The notes below the pieces were generated by a model, which had not been told where the DNA came from, searched no databases, and was given only the letters and a program-made list of their open reading frames with translations. From Siphonobacter sp. BAB-5405 (GTDB taxonomy: Bacteria; Bacteroidota; Bacteroidia; Cytophagales; Spirosomataceae), in NCBI RefSeq assembly GCF_002872335.1, contig NZ_NJAG01000001.1:1-64000 (forward strand): DNA of 64,000 nt, in the 5' to 3' direction. Positions 34,524-42,659 of this stretch are shown one piece after another (the first letter of the stretch is position 1; each line of letters opens with the position of its first letter). A program made the position numbers and the translations under genes.

Positions 34524-37484
34524 TTACTTGTTTCGCAACAGATAAAACGTACCTGCCTTACGGTTCGGTTCGTTTTCCCGATTACCGTACGTATAGATTA
34601 ATTCGTACAGATAGAGGTCAGCAGGCATAGCGTTGCCCTGCGAATCTTTTCCGTTCCAGCCCAGCTCTCGATCGTTGGGCGTAAAATCTTTATTTTCGAA
34701 AACCGTATTTCCCCAGCGATTCAGTACACGGAACAGCTTTACCTTTTCTAGCTTATTCCCAAATACGGTCATCCGTTCACCCGTACTCGGACCGACGCCA
34801 TCGGGTGTAAACGCTTCGGGTACCCCTACCCAGCACGAATCCATCTGTACGGCGGTAGCCTCGGTAGTTGAATCCGAACAAACACTGAGGTAGGCTGCTT
34901 TTAAAGACAACTGATGAACGCCCGAAGGAATAGCCACTTCTGGATGTTCGCCCGTTGAAACCAGGGCTCCATCCAGATACCACTGATAATCGGTGGCTCC
35001 CACCGATGCATTAGTCAGCTTAACGGGTATGGACGAACAGAATGTTTCCCCCACGCTAAAAGCGGCTTTGGGAGCCTCGCGTACCTGAATCGTTCGCTGC
35101 AGGGTCAGTGCAGCACAACTCCGGGGCGTCCCAAACACCGTAAGCTTAACGGTTTTGGTACCGCCACTCGCGTAGCTAAGCTGCGGAGAAACCTGGGCTG
35201 AATCGAGCGTACCATTCCCCAAATCCCAGAGAAACCCCGTGAGTTGGGTTTGCGTCAGATCGCTTGTATTTACTAGCCGTACGGGTTGCCCGATGCAAGC
35301 CAGTGAATCAACGCTAAAACTCGCCTGTGGCCGAATGGAAGTTTGGATACGCTTCTGTGTTGAATCCGTTCCACAAGGGGTGACGGCCACCAATGTAATG
35401 ATATAAGCAGTTGCTGGTTTTTGAAACGCAAACGTAGGATTCTGTTCCGTAGAAGTTCCTTCATTGCCAAATCGCCAGAGCCAGCGGGTAGCGACGGGCA
35501 CTGTAGCATCTGTAAACTGTACGGGTGCTCCCGGGCAAACCACTGATTCACTCATGGAAAATAGCGGTTTAGCCGTACTGGGTGATACTTTTACCTGAGC
35601 CGTAGCCTCATTTGCTCCGCATTCGTTTTTAGCCGTCAGCGTAATCGTATAGGTCTGCAGCTGATCACGGGAAGCATACACGTGAGCTACCGTATCGTCG
35701 CTCGAATGAACCTCAGGCGTACCGTCTCCAAACTTCCAGACAGATGCCCCGGCTTTGCCAACGGAAAGATTAGAAAACAGAAACCGGGCTGGGGCACAGC
35801 GAATACTGGTAGAGTCGACCCCGATGCCCGCCTTTGGCAGTGGTTTCACGACAATTGTGAGCGTATCCCGCTTGGTGCCACAGGTGTTTTTCAGGGTGTG
35901 AGTAATTAGAAACCTTCGCCGGTCAGTCGTTGTATTTTCCAGCCTGGTCGAAGGGGCGTGTTCATTACTAGTACTCACGCTGCCAAACGACCACTCGGAA
36001 GTAAAACCCGGCCGTTGAGCAGCCTGAGGCTGAAACGTCACATTTAGGGGCGTACATCCCTCCCGAACGCTGGGCGTAAACGTTGCCGATTCAGGAGCTG
36101 TAAGGACGGTAAGAGTTACCGAAACTTCCGTTCGGCATTCGCCTTCGCCCAAAACGTAACGATACGGATAGGTTCCGGCTGTTTTTGGATTAAAATAGGT
36201 TTTCCCCGATTGCTGCGACAGTAGACTCGCTTCTCCCTGCCAGTTTCCCCAGGTTTCACTCGTCGTTAGGGGTAATAGCTTGGTCCCGAGGCAAAGACTC
36301 GTATCACGCGAAGGAGACAGAATTTTTAACGACCGCACTTCCCGTACGTAAAACGTGTCGGGTTTTGGTGCGTACGTACCACAGGCGTAAGGTAATTCAG
36401 CGGTTATAATGTAAGGCTGCGGGGAAAATCCCAATTCCCGCTCCTGTCCAGCGGATAAAGGCTGTCCGTTCACAAAGTACCGGGCATTTGGATTAGGGTT
36501 CGGAATCCGGTACCGAATGGGCGTACATACGCTGGGCTGGTGCTGAATGGTGAGTTCGGGCTTGGCTACCGTACGCACACGAATGGTTCGTGGGCTGGAC
36601 GTTGCACAGTCATTCAGGGCAACAAGCGTGAATTGATACGACGTTAGCTCTTTTAACTGTACCCGTAACACCGACGAGGTAAGCGATGTATTCTGAACGA
36701 GTGAATACGCTCCCCCGCTGATTTGCCACTGGTACCGTGAGCTTCCCAGCGAGACCGTACCATCCAGTGTCAGTATGCCTCCATTTTCCAAACATACCAG
36801 CGTATCCCCATCCATGATTTTTACACCGTTCGGTCGAATTTGGGCGAGTGGGGTTTTTCGGGTGGATATGGTGTGAGTAGTGGTCGTAGTACCGCAACTG
36901 TTAGTGGCACTTAGCGTAACTTTATACGCATCCTGCGAGCTGGAGAAAATATGGGTTGGGTAAATATCCGTGGAAGTGCCTCCATCCCCAAAATCCCACT
37001 TATAAGTCATTTCATTCCGAGATGGGCAGGATGTATTACCGATGCGTACGGCATTTTCCTGGCAAATATCCGGCACACTGAATTGTGCTCGTGGACTGCT
37101 TTTGAATGTGATGGGAAAGATATCCGTATCTACCGGAGGCTGACAGGCATTGTCGGTCCGCAACTCCAGGTTGTAATCAACACCGGTACCACAGCTTCGG
37201 GTAAATTCCCCCAGGCTATACGTATGGGTGCGGGTGATTTCATTATCCTTTGAATAATCGAGCGTTTGCGTAAACTCATCTTTTCTCCCATCCCCCCAGC
37301 TGATCGTATAATTTGTAATGGGACAATGCCCCGCCGGAATAATCACTTTTACGCATAACGAATACACCGAATCTTTCTCCGTAACGCAAATTAAAGGTTG
37401 GTCACAGGTACGAATCGTGGCTTTTTGTGCCCATGCGGTGCAAGTAAATACTAGGCACAAAAACGAAAGACAACCTAATTTCAT
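34524..37484 (-). CDS. PKD-repeat surface protein with gliding/T9SS C-terminal domain
   Basis: 986 aa with signal peptide (residues 1-19). Many PKD-type beta-sandwich repeats follow, recognisable by W.FGDG/WSFG/W.FG cores: YKWDFGDGGTSTDIYPTHIF, VWKFGDGTPEVHSSDDTVAHVY, WLWRFGNEGTSTEQNPTFAF, FLWDLGNGTLDS. The last about 95 residues are a gliding motility-associated C-terminal domain (EAFTPDGVGPS, VLNRWGNTVFEN, PADLYLYELIYTYGN), the type-B sorting signal of the type IX secretion system. Expected fate: export through T9SS and attachment at the cell surface. It is divergent from a PorP/SprF gene, the usual partner for type-B substrates. Confidence 0.92.
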   Translation of the reverse strand: MKLGCLSFLCLVFTCTAWAQKATIRTCDQPLICVTEKDSVYSLCVKVIIPAGHCPITNYTISWGDGRKDEFTQTLDYSKDNEITRTHTYSLGEFTRSCGTGVDYNLELRTDNACQPPVDTDIFPITFKSSPRAQFSVPDICQENAVRIGNTSCPSRNEMTYKWDFGDGGTSTDIYPTHIFSSSQDAYKVTLSATNSCGTTTTTHTISTRKTPLAQIRPNGVKIMDGDTLVCLENGGILTLDGTVSLGSSRYQWQISGGAYSLVQNTSLTSSVLRVQLKELTSYQFTLVALNDCATSSPRTIRVRTVAKPELTIQHQPSVCTPIRYRIPNPNPNARYFVNGQPLSAGQERELGFSPQPYIITAELPYACGTYAPKPDTFYVREVRSLKILSPSRDTSLCLGTKLLPLTTSETWGNWQGEASLLSQQSGKTYFNPKTAGTYPYRYVLGEGECRTEVSVTLTVLTAPESATFTPSVREGCTPLNVTFQPQAAQRPGFTSEWSFGSVSTSNEHAPSTRLENTTTDRRRFLITHTLKNTCGTKRDTLTIVVKPLPKAGIGVDSTSIRCAPARFLFSNLSVGKAGASVWKFGDGTPEVHSSDDTVAHVYASRDQLQTYTITLTAKNECGANEATAQVKVSPSTAKPLFSMSESVVCPGAPVQFTDATVPVATRWLWRFGNEGTSTEQNPTFAFQKPATAYIITLVAVTPCGTDSTQKRIQTSIRPQASFSVDSLACIGQPVRLVNTSDLTQTQLTGFLWDLGNGTLDSAQVSPQLSYASGGTKTVKLTVFGTPRSCAALTLQRTIQVREAPKAAFSVGETFCSSIPVKLTNASVGATDYQWYLDGALVSTGEHPEVAIPSGVHQLSLKAAYLSVCSDSTTEATAVQMDSCWVGVPEAFTPDGVGPSTGERMTVFGNKLEKVKLFRVLNRWGNTVFENKDFTPNDRELGWNGKDSQGNAMPADLYLYELIYTYGNRENEPNRKAGTFYLLRNK

Positions 37485-37609
37485 GAATAGTGGGCATAGT
37501 TCGGATCGTGTAAAAATAGCTATTCATTGCTTATCATCTATTTATTTATACTCAATAATAAATACTCTTTTTTATCTTTCCGAACCTTTTATCCAACGCA
37601 CCTTCTCCT

Positions 37610-38728
37610 ATGCCCCGTTTTTACTTTACTTTTTGGATTATACTCTTTGCCTTTCTGGCAGAAGTATACGGTCAAGATCCGCAATTTTCCCAATTTTATG
37701 CCAATCCATTAGCTCAAAATCCTGCTTTTACGGGTAATGCCCGCATGGGTCGCGTCATTGTCAATTATCGGAAGCAGGCGTATGGCCTTAACCGTGATTT
37801 TGAAACCATGGCCGCCTCTTACGATACCTATCTGGAAAACACGGACTCGCGTACGGGTCAGCCTTCGTTAGGATTGGGGTTGCAACTCATGCGGGATAAA
37901 CAGGGGGCGGGTACTTTCATGGGCAGTGCCGAAGGGCTCTATACAACCAGCGGCTATATATCGGCGTCGAAACGGCTGGCTCGTTTTGGGAGGGATGGTA
38001 AGTATAAATTTTGGAGTGGTATGCAGGTAGGCGGGGTGAGTCGGCTTATTCGAGGACAGAGTCTTTTATTCGCCGACCAGTTTTCGGGATCGGGCGTTTC
38101 GCCGACCTCCATGGATCCGGTTGCTCTGGCTAATGGTATCAGTCGAAATTTCTTTGACGTCAATGCCGGATTACTTTTCGAAGTAGATCCGCAGGAAAAC
38201 ATGGCTCTTTACGATCGCACCGAAACGATGTATTGGGTCGGCGGAGCCATCCATCACCTGAACAAGTCCCTACAAAATGATCCCTGGTTACCCGTCAGCC
38301 AGCGAGTAAGTCTACAGGCGGGCCTCACCATTCCGTTTGCCCGGATCCTGAGCCTGGAACGGGGACATACCCCTAGCCCCTACCGCGTACGAACCCATAC
38401 GCTAGCGGCTAATGTTCGACAACAGGCGGGGCTGGCTCAACTGGATTTCGGGTACAACTGGCGGTACAGCCCCCTCATGCTGGGGGCGTGGGTTCGGGGA
38501 ATTCCTCTGAACAAAGCCAGTAAAAACTTTCAGCAAAATGCTCTGGTGTTTTTAGTCGGTATCCAACCTACCGATTTTCCGTTTCAGGTCGAACTTAGCT
38601 ATGATTTTCCGCTGTCTACGTTTCGAGGATACACGGGCGGAGCTTATGAACTTTCGCTCTGGATGGGGCTGGAAAAGCTGGGGCTTTCAACCAAACGTTT
38701 TCGGCAATTCAAGTTTCCTGCCCTGTGA
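37610..38728 (+). CDS. PorP/SprF-family type IX secretion outer-membrane protein
   Basis: 372 aa with signal peptide (residues 1-21, ending VYGQ) and the family opening DPQFSQFYANPLAQNPAFTGNARMGRVIVNYRKQ. The rest is a transmembrane beta barrel (14-stranded in solved relatives). PorP/SprF proteins help anchor or export T9SS substrates with type-B C-terminal domains. Its divergent partner 125 bp away encodes exactly such a substrate, so the pair is probably a functional unit. Confidence 0.93.
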   Translation: MPRFYFTFWIILFAFLAEVYGQDPQFSQFYANPLAQNPAFTGNARMGRVIVNYRKQAYGLNRDFETMAASYDTYLENTDSRTGQPSLGLGLQLMRDKQGAGTFMGSAEGLYTTSGYISASKRLARFGRDGKYKFWSGMQVGGVSRLIRGQSLLFADQFSGSGVSPTSMDPVALANGISRNFFDVNAGLLFEVDPQENMALYDRTETMYWVGGAIHHLNKSLQNDPWLPVSQRVSLQAGLTIPFARILSLERGHTPSPYRVRTHTLAANVRQQAGLAQLDFGYNWRYSPLMLGAWVRGIPLNKASKNFQQNALVFLVGIQPTDFPFQVELSYDFPLSTFRGYTGGAYELSLWMGLEKLGLSTKRFRQFKFPAL

Positions 38729-38735
38729 AAAGAAG

Positions 38736-38764
38736 AGCGGCCTGTCATGAACAGGCCGCTTTTC
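38736..38764. terminator. Intrinsic terminator
   Basis: 10-bp GC-rich stem 38736-38745 / 38751-38760, loop CATGA, followed by TTTT. It lies between convergent porP-like and recR genes. Confidence 0.82.
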
Positions 38765-38784
38765 TCTACGTACGACAAGTAGAT

Positions 38785-39393
38785 TTATTCGTAGGTCACG
38801 CGACCAATGATACTGCGGCCGAGTGTGATTTCATCAGCGTACTCCAGATCGCCACCAATAGGAATCCCCCGGGCAATCGTGGTAATCTTGATGGGATACT
38901 GCCGGAGTCGTTTCGTCAGATAAAACGAGGTAGTATCGCCCTGCATGGTGGGACTTAGAGCCAGAATCACCTCCCGAATTTCGTTTTTCGGATCGGCCAC
39001 CCGGTCAATCAGCGATTCGACCTGTAAGTCAGCTGGGCCTACGCCCTCCAGTGGGTTGATCAATCCACCCAGTACGTGGTATACCCCGCGAAACTGAGCC
39101 GTATTTTCAACAGCGAGCACATCGCGGGTATCTTCGACCACGCAAATCAACTGACTATCGCGGCGGGGATTGGCACAAATCTGGCACAGATCCTCGTCGG
39201 CAATGGTATGGCATTGCCGGCAATAGCGGGTTTGGGTACGCAGATTCACCAGAGCCTCAGCCAACTGGGAGGTCTGTTGTTCTTCGCGTTTGAGCAAATG
39301 CAGAGCAAGTCGAAGAGCCGTTTTTTTCCCAATTCCGGGAAGTTTACTAATCTCTTCAACAGCGTCTTCTATGAGTTTCGAAGGATAATTCAA
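38785..39393 (-). CDS. recR: Recombination mediator RecR
   Basis: Cytoplasmic DNA-repair protein of the RecFOR pathway that loads RecA at gapped DNA. The N-terminal helix-hairpin-helix LPGIGKKTALRLALHLL is present, the zinc finger Cys58, Cys61, Cys70, Cys73 (CRQC ... CQIC), and the Toprim domain with VVEDTRDVLAVE. At 202 aa it is the standard length. It is 80 bp downstream of clpS on the same strand. Confidence 0.95.
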   Translation of the reverse strand: MNYPSKLIEDAVEEISKLPGIGKKTALRLALHLLKREEQQTSQLAEALVNLRTQTRYCRQCHTIADEDLCQICANPRRDSQLICVVEDTRDVLAVENTAQFRGVYHVLGGLINPLEGVGPADLQVESLIDRVADPKNEIREVILALSPTMQGDTTSFYLTKRLRQYPIKITTIARGIPIGGDLEYADEITLGRSIIGRVTYE

Positions 39394-39473
39394 GCGAGTG
39401 GTATGGCTGGCGGCCTGCCGATACCGGACTGTTTCGTTCCGATCATTGACAAGGCCAAGAACAAAAAACGATT

Positions 39474-39767
39474 CTAAAGTACTTCAGCACTAATGCCCCG
39501 TTCACAAATGGCATTTCGCATGGGAGCCAATTCTTCAAACGCTCCTTTTTTCACGGCACATTTCCCTTTGTAATGAATCAGAATGGTACACTGTTCCGCT
39601 TGTTCAGGCGTATGACCGCACACTTCCATGAGTGTATCGATTACCCAATCGAATGTATTAACATCATCATTAAAAACGACCAGGTCATGTTCTTCCTGTT
39701 CCTCAGTTGCTTCCAGAACATCTACGTCTTCTTCTTCCCAGGGTTTCGGTAAGGTGTTCATTAACAT
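39474..39767 (-). CDS. clpS: ATP-dependent Clp protease adaptor ClpS
   Basis: N-end rule adaptor that hands substrates to ClpAP-type unfoldases. 97 aa: an acidic flexible N-terminal extension (PWEEEDVDVLEATEEQEEHDLVV), then the ClpS core with VFNDDVNTFDWVIDTLMEVCGHTPEQAEQC and IHYKGKCAVKKG. The Asn-Asp binding-pocket pattern (NDDVNTFDWV) is intact. It has a well-formed Bacteroidota promoter directly upstream and is likely co-transcribed with recR. Confidence 0.93.
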   Translation of the reverse strand: MLMNTLPKPWEEEDVDVLEATEEQEEHDLVVFNDDVNTFDWVIDTLMEVCGHTPEQAEQCTILIHYKGKCAVKKGAFEELAPMRNAICERGISAEVL

Positions 39768-39802
39768 GGTTATATCCAGTAAATCAGTGGTTTATTCAAG
39801 AA

Positions 39803-39833
39803 CAAATGTACCCTTTATAACCCGCATAGCCAA
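39803..39833 (-). promoter_or_regulatory. Bacteroidota-type promoter of clpS
   Basis: On the minus strand TTG (39833-39831), 20-bp spacer, then TACATTTG (39810-39803): both elements of the TTG-N19-21-TAnnTTTG consensus. It lies 36 bp before the clpS ATG, and is the best complete promoter I found in the window. Confidence 0.7.
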
Positions 39834-39897
39834 CCGAAGGTTCAAGGAAGTTTATATTCTTCCATGAATAAAAAACAGTATTTTGTTCATCCCATTG

Positions 39898-39905
39898 TAG
39901 GTTTG
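39898..39905 (+). promoter_or_regulatory. Candidate -7 box for the symporter (TAGGTTTG)
   Basis: Exact TAnnTTTG 74 bp before the chosen ATG at 39980; a TTTTG lies only about 12 bp upstream, so the -33 element is unclear. A transcript from here supports the downstream ATG over the TTG at 39914. Confidence 0.4.
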
Positions 39906-39979
39906 CAGAATGTTTGGCCGGATGGCTTTACGACCCATTGAAAGCTCCGCTCTCTCTCATTAGCACCCTTGTTTTATTC

Positions 39980-41428
39980 ATGAACGCTTACCTGGCTCTA
40001 TTCATCCTGCTTGGCTACTTTCTGATGCTTGTGGCCGTTTCGTTTTACACCTCCCGTGGAGCAGACACCAACGCTTTTTTTACCGCAAATAAGCAGTCTC
40101 CCTGGTACCTGGTGGCCTTTGGCATGATCGGGACTTCGCTTTCGGGAGTAACCTTCATCTCTGTTCCGGGAAATGTCAGTACCTCTCAGTTTACCTATTT
40201 TCAGGTTATCCTGGGTTATCTGGTCGGCTATTTTGTGATTGCCACGGTACTCATGCCGCTGTACTACCGGCTGAATCTGATTTCGATCTATTCGTATCTG
40301 GATAAACGTTTTGGTTTCTGGTCGTATAAAACCGGGGCGGGCTTTTTCCTGCTTTCGCGAACCGTAGGATCCGCGGGCCGGATGTTCATCGCCGTACAGG
40401 TGTTGCAACTGGCAATTTTTGATCGTTTCAGCATTCCTTTTGAGGCGACGGTCCTTTTTGCGATTGTACTCATCTGGGTTTATACTTTCAAGGGCGGCGT
40501 TAAAACGATTATCATTACCGATACGCTTCAGACCTTTTTTCTGGTAACGGCGGTATTTCTAACCGTATTTCTGATTGCCCGGCAGCTTAACCTGGATTTT
40601 GGTCAGCTCTGGAATACTGTACAGTCTACACCCTATTCAAAGATTTTTGTCTGGGACTGGGCTCCCAAAAACAACTTCTTTAAGGATTTCATTTCCGGTG
40701 CCTTCATTGCCATTGTGATGACGGGACTGGATCAGGATTTAATGCAGAAAAACCTGACGTGCAAGAACATCGGCGAAGCCCAGAAAAACATGCTCTGGTT
40801 CTGCGTAGTACTGGTGATCGTCAACTTTGCCTTCCTCAACCTGGGAGCTTTGCTGCTGATTTATTCAGAACAGATGGGCATCACGATTCCTGCCAAGTCC
40901 GACGATTTGTACCCGATGCTGGCTTTAGGGAATCACTTTGGCTTAATTGCCGCCATCACCTTCCTGTTAGGCATTACAGCAGCGACGTACGCCAGTTCTG
41001 ATTCGGCTCTTACGGCTCTGACGACTTCATTCTGTATCGACTTTCTGAACATTGAAAAATACCCGGAAAAAGAACGGCAACGCATCAAAACCTGGGTACA
41101 CCTGATGTTCTCGGCCTTGTTTCTGGTGGTGATTATTCTCTTCAAGCAATTGAATAACCAGTCGATGATCCGTACCATATTCGATCTGGCCGGTTATACC
41201 TACGGACCTTTGCTGGGACTCTATACGTTTGGACTCTATACGAAATGGTCAGTAAAAGACCGCTTTGTACCCGTGGTTTGTATCATTTCTCCGGCATTAA
41301 CCTACGTACTGGTTAGTCATTCGCAGGAATGGTTCAGTTATACCTTTGGCTTCGAAAAACTGTTGCTGAACGGTTTTCTTACGTATGCTGGTTTGGTAGC
41401 TCTTAAAAAACCCGCCCTTGCCTATTAA
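39980..41428 (+). CDS. Sodium:solute symporter (SSS family)
   Basis: 482 aa from ATG 39980 (MNAYLALFILLGYFLMLVAV); a longer frame from TTG 39914 adds 22 residues that do not look like the family. About 13 hydrophobic segments are spread over the protein, as in SSS/LeuT-fold transporters. The family segment GMIGTSLSGVTFISVPG near the N-terminus and ATYASSDSALTALTTSFCIDFL (Na+-site helix 8 region) are visible. It uses the sodium gradient to import an unidentified organic solute. No co-transcribed enzyme hints at the substrate. Confidence 0.9.
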   Translation: MNAYLALFILLGYFLMLVAVSFYTSRGADTNAFFTANKQSPWYLVAFGMIGTSLSGVTFISVPGNVSTSQFTYFQVILGYLVGYFVIATVLMPLYYRLNLISIYSYLDKRFGFWSYKTGAGFFLLSRTVGSAGRMFIAVQVLQLAIFDRFSIPFEATVLFAIVLIWVYTFKGGVKTIIITDTLQTFFLVTAVFLTVFLIARQLNLDFGQLWNTVQSTPYSKIFVWDWAPKNNFFKDFISGAFIAIVMTGLDQDLMQKNLTCKNIGEAQKNMLWFCVVLVIVNFAFLNLGALLLIYSEQMGITIPAKSDDLYPMLALGNHFGLIAAITFLLGITAATYASSDSALTALTTSFCIDFLNIEKYPEKERQRIKTWVHLMFSALFLVVIILFKQLNNQSMIRTIFDLAGYTYGPLLGLYTFGLYTKWSVKDRFVPVVCIISPALTYVLVSHSQEWFSYTFGFEKLLLNGFLTYAGLVALKKPALAY

Positions 41429-41443
41429 AACGCAGGTACAGAT

Positions 41444-41473
41444 AATTAAAAAATTTGAGATCATTTTTTAATT
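41444..41473 (+). terminator. Weak AT-only hairpin after symporter
   Basis: 11-bp perfect stem AATTAAAAAAT 41444-41454 / 41463-41473, 8-nt loop. It has no GC pairs and no long T-run after it, so it may be only a weak terminator. Confidence 0.4.
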
Positions 41474-41489
41474 ATAAAAGCAAAAAATA

Positions 41490-41497
41490 TAACTTTG
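41490..41497 (+). promoter_or_regulatory. Candidate -7 box of the second haloperoxidase cluster (TAACTTTG)
   Basis: Exact TAnnTTTG. It would give a leader of about 190 nt before the ATG at 41696, containing the hairpin at 41536-41577. No TTG is at -33. Confidence 0.45.
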
Positions 41498-41535
41498 TAC
41501 AGAAGAACGGCATACCTCTAAACATCTGTACTGTC

Positions 41536-41577
41536 AAACGCTACTACTTCTTTCCATTGAAAAAGGTGGTAGCGTTT
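41536..41577 (+). promoter_or_regulatory. Leader hairpin upstream of outer-membrane protein gene
   Basis: 14-bp stem 41536-41549 / 41564-41577 (AAACGCTAC paired with GTAGCGTTT, extended by G-U pairs that form only in plus-strand RNA), 14-nt loop. There is no T-run after it, so it is not an ordinary terminator. It lies about 120 nt before the start codon. Confidence 0.45.
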
Positions 41578-41695
41578 AACAATATAGATCCCGCAAGAAT
41601 TTTATTTTCAGGAATTTACCGATTCCGTATATTAGCAGAATCTTACAGTTACTCTAATCTAAAAGCGTATCTGCATTCCCCCAAACTTAATACGT

Positions 41696-42646
41696 ATGAG
41701 TCTTTTTACTTTGCGACGGTCGTCTCGACTTGCGTTTGTGTGTATCTTTTTACTGGCCTTCCGTAGCATGGCTCAAACCCCTACGGACGGCATCATGATG
41801 GGTAAACACCTGATTTGCAACGTGGCCAGCTATTCCAACAGCCAGTGGAGTCAGTACTGGGAAGGAACACTTAAACGCAGCAATGCTAACGTAGGTACCT
41901 TTACCAGTCAGAATGTGATGCTGATGAGTGCCTACGGTCTCACCAAAAATCTGAACGTTATTGCAGGTCTGCCCTACATTTGGAATCGTTCAAATGGTGG
42001 GCACTTTTCCCGTCAGGAAGGAATTCAGGACCTTTCCGTGTGGCTGAAATACCGGGCATTCCGGGCGGAAACTTCCCTGGGCACCTTCGCCCTGTTTGCA
42101 ACGGGAGGTATCTCGGCTCCAGCGAACCAATACATTCCGGATATGTTACCGTACTCGATTGGTCTTCGCTCAAAAACGGCCTCGATCAAGGGGATAGCCC
42201 ATTACAAATTTAAGGGCTTCTACCTGACTGGTCATGCGGGCTACATTCGTCGTAGTAACATTCATATCGACCGGGATTCGTATCAGTACGACGGCGTGAT
42301 GTACGACACCCATGAAGTGATGGTTCCTGACGTAGTCGATGCTTCGGCTCGCCTGGGGTACATCAATAAATACGTACAGGTGGAAGGCTTCATTGACAAC
42401 ATGACCAGCCAAAGCGGCGACGATATCCGCCGTCAGGACATGCCGTTCCCCACCAATAAAATGGATCAGACCCAGTTGGGAGGCATGGCTAAAGTGCACA
42501 TGTATCTGAAAAATGGCAGTTTCTTTACCCTGGTTGGACAGTACAGTCAGGTAACCGCCGGCCGCAATGTAGGTCAGGCCCGCATGTATACGGTAGGCAT
42601 CCAGCATACTTTCAACGTTACCGGACGTTCGTCTGATCTCCCCTAA
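41696..42646 (+). CDS. Outer-membrane beta-barrel protein, transporter-like
   Basis: 316 aa with signal peptide (LAFVCIFLLAFRSMAQ). Strand-like segments (LMSAYGLTKNLNVIAGLPYIWNRSN, LGTFALFATGGISAPAN, GFYLTGHAGYIRR, ARMYTVGIQHTFNV) suggest a barrel similar to the phenol-degradation MetA-like outer-membrane group. The start follows a candidate -7 box and a structured leader. It is the first gene of a cluster: the vanadium haloperoxidase begins 13 bp after its stop. The ligand is unknown. Confidence 0.78.
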   Translation: MSLFTLRRSSRLAFVCIFLLAFRSMAQTPTDGIMMGKHLICNVASYSNSQWSQYWEGTLKRSNANVGTFTSQNVMLMSAYGLTKNLNVIAGLPYIWNRSNGGHFSRQEGIQDLSVWLKYRAFRAETSLGTFALFATGGISAPANQYIPDMLPYSIGLRSKTASIKGIAHYKFKGFYLTGHAGYIRRSNIHIDRDSYQYDGVMYDTHEVMVPDVVDASARLGYINKYVQVEGFIDNMTSQSGDDIRRQDMPFPTNKMDQTQLGGMAKVHMYLKNGSFFTLVGQYSQVTAGRNVGQARMYTVGIQHTFNVTGRSSDLP

Positions 42647-42659
42647 TCCCCAAACACGT

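Noticed and set aside
41455-41766. 103-codon plus-strand frame
   Set aside because: It spans the terminator-like hairpin, the -7 box and the leader hairpin, and overlaps the signal peptide of the outer-membrane protein gene in another frame.
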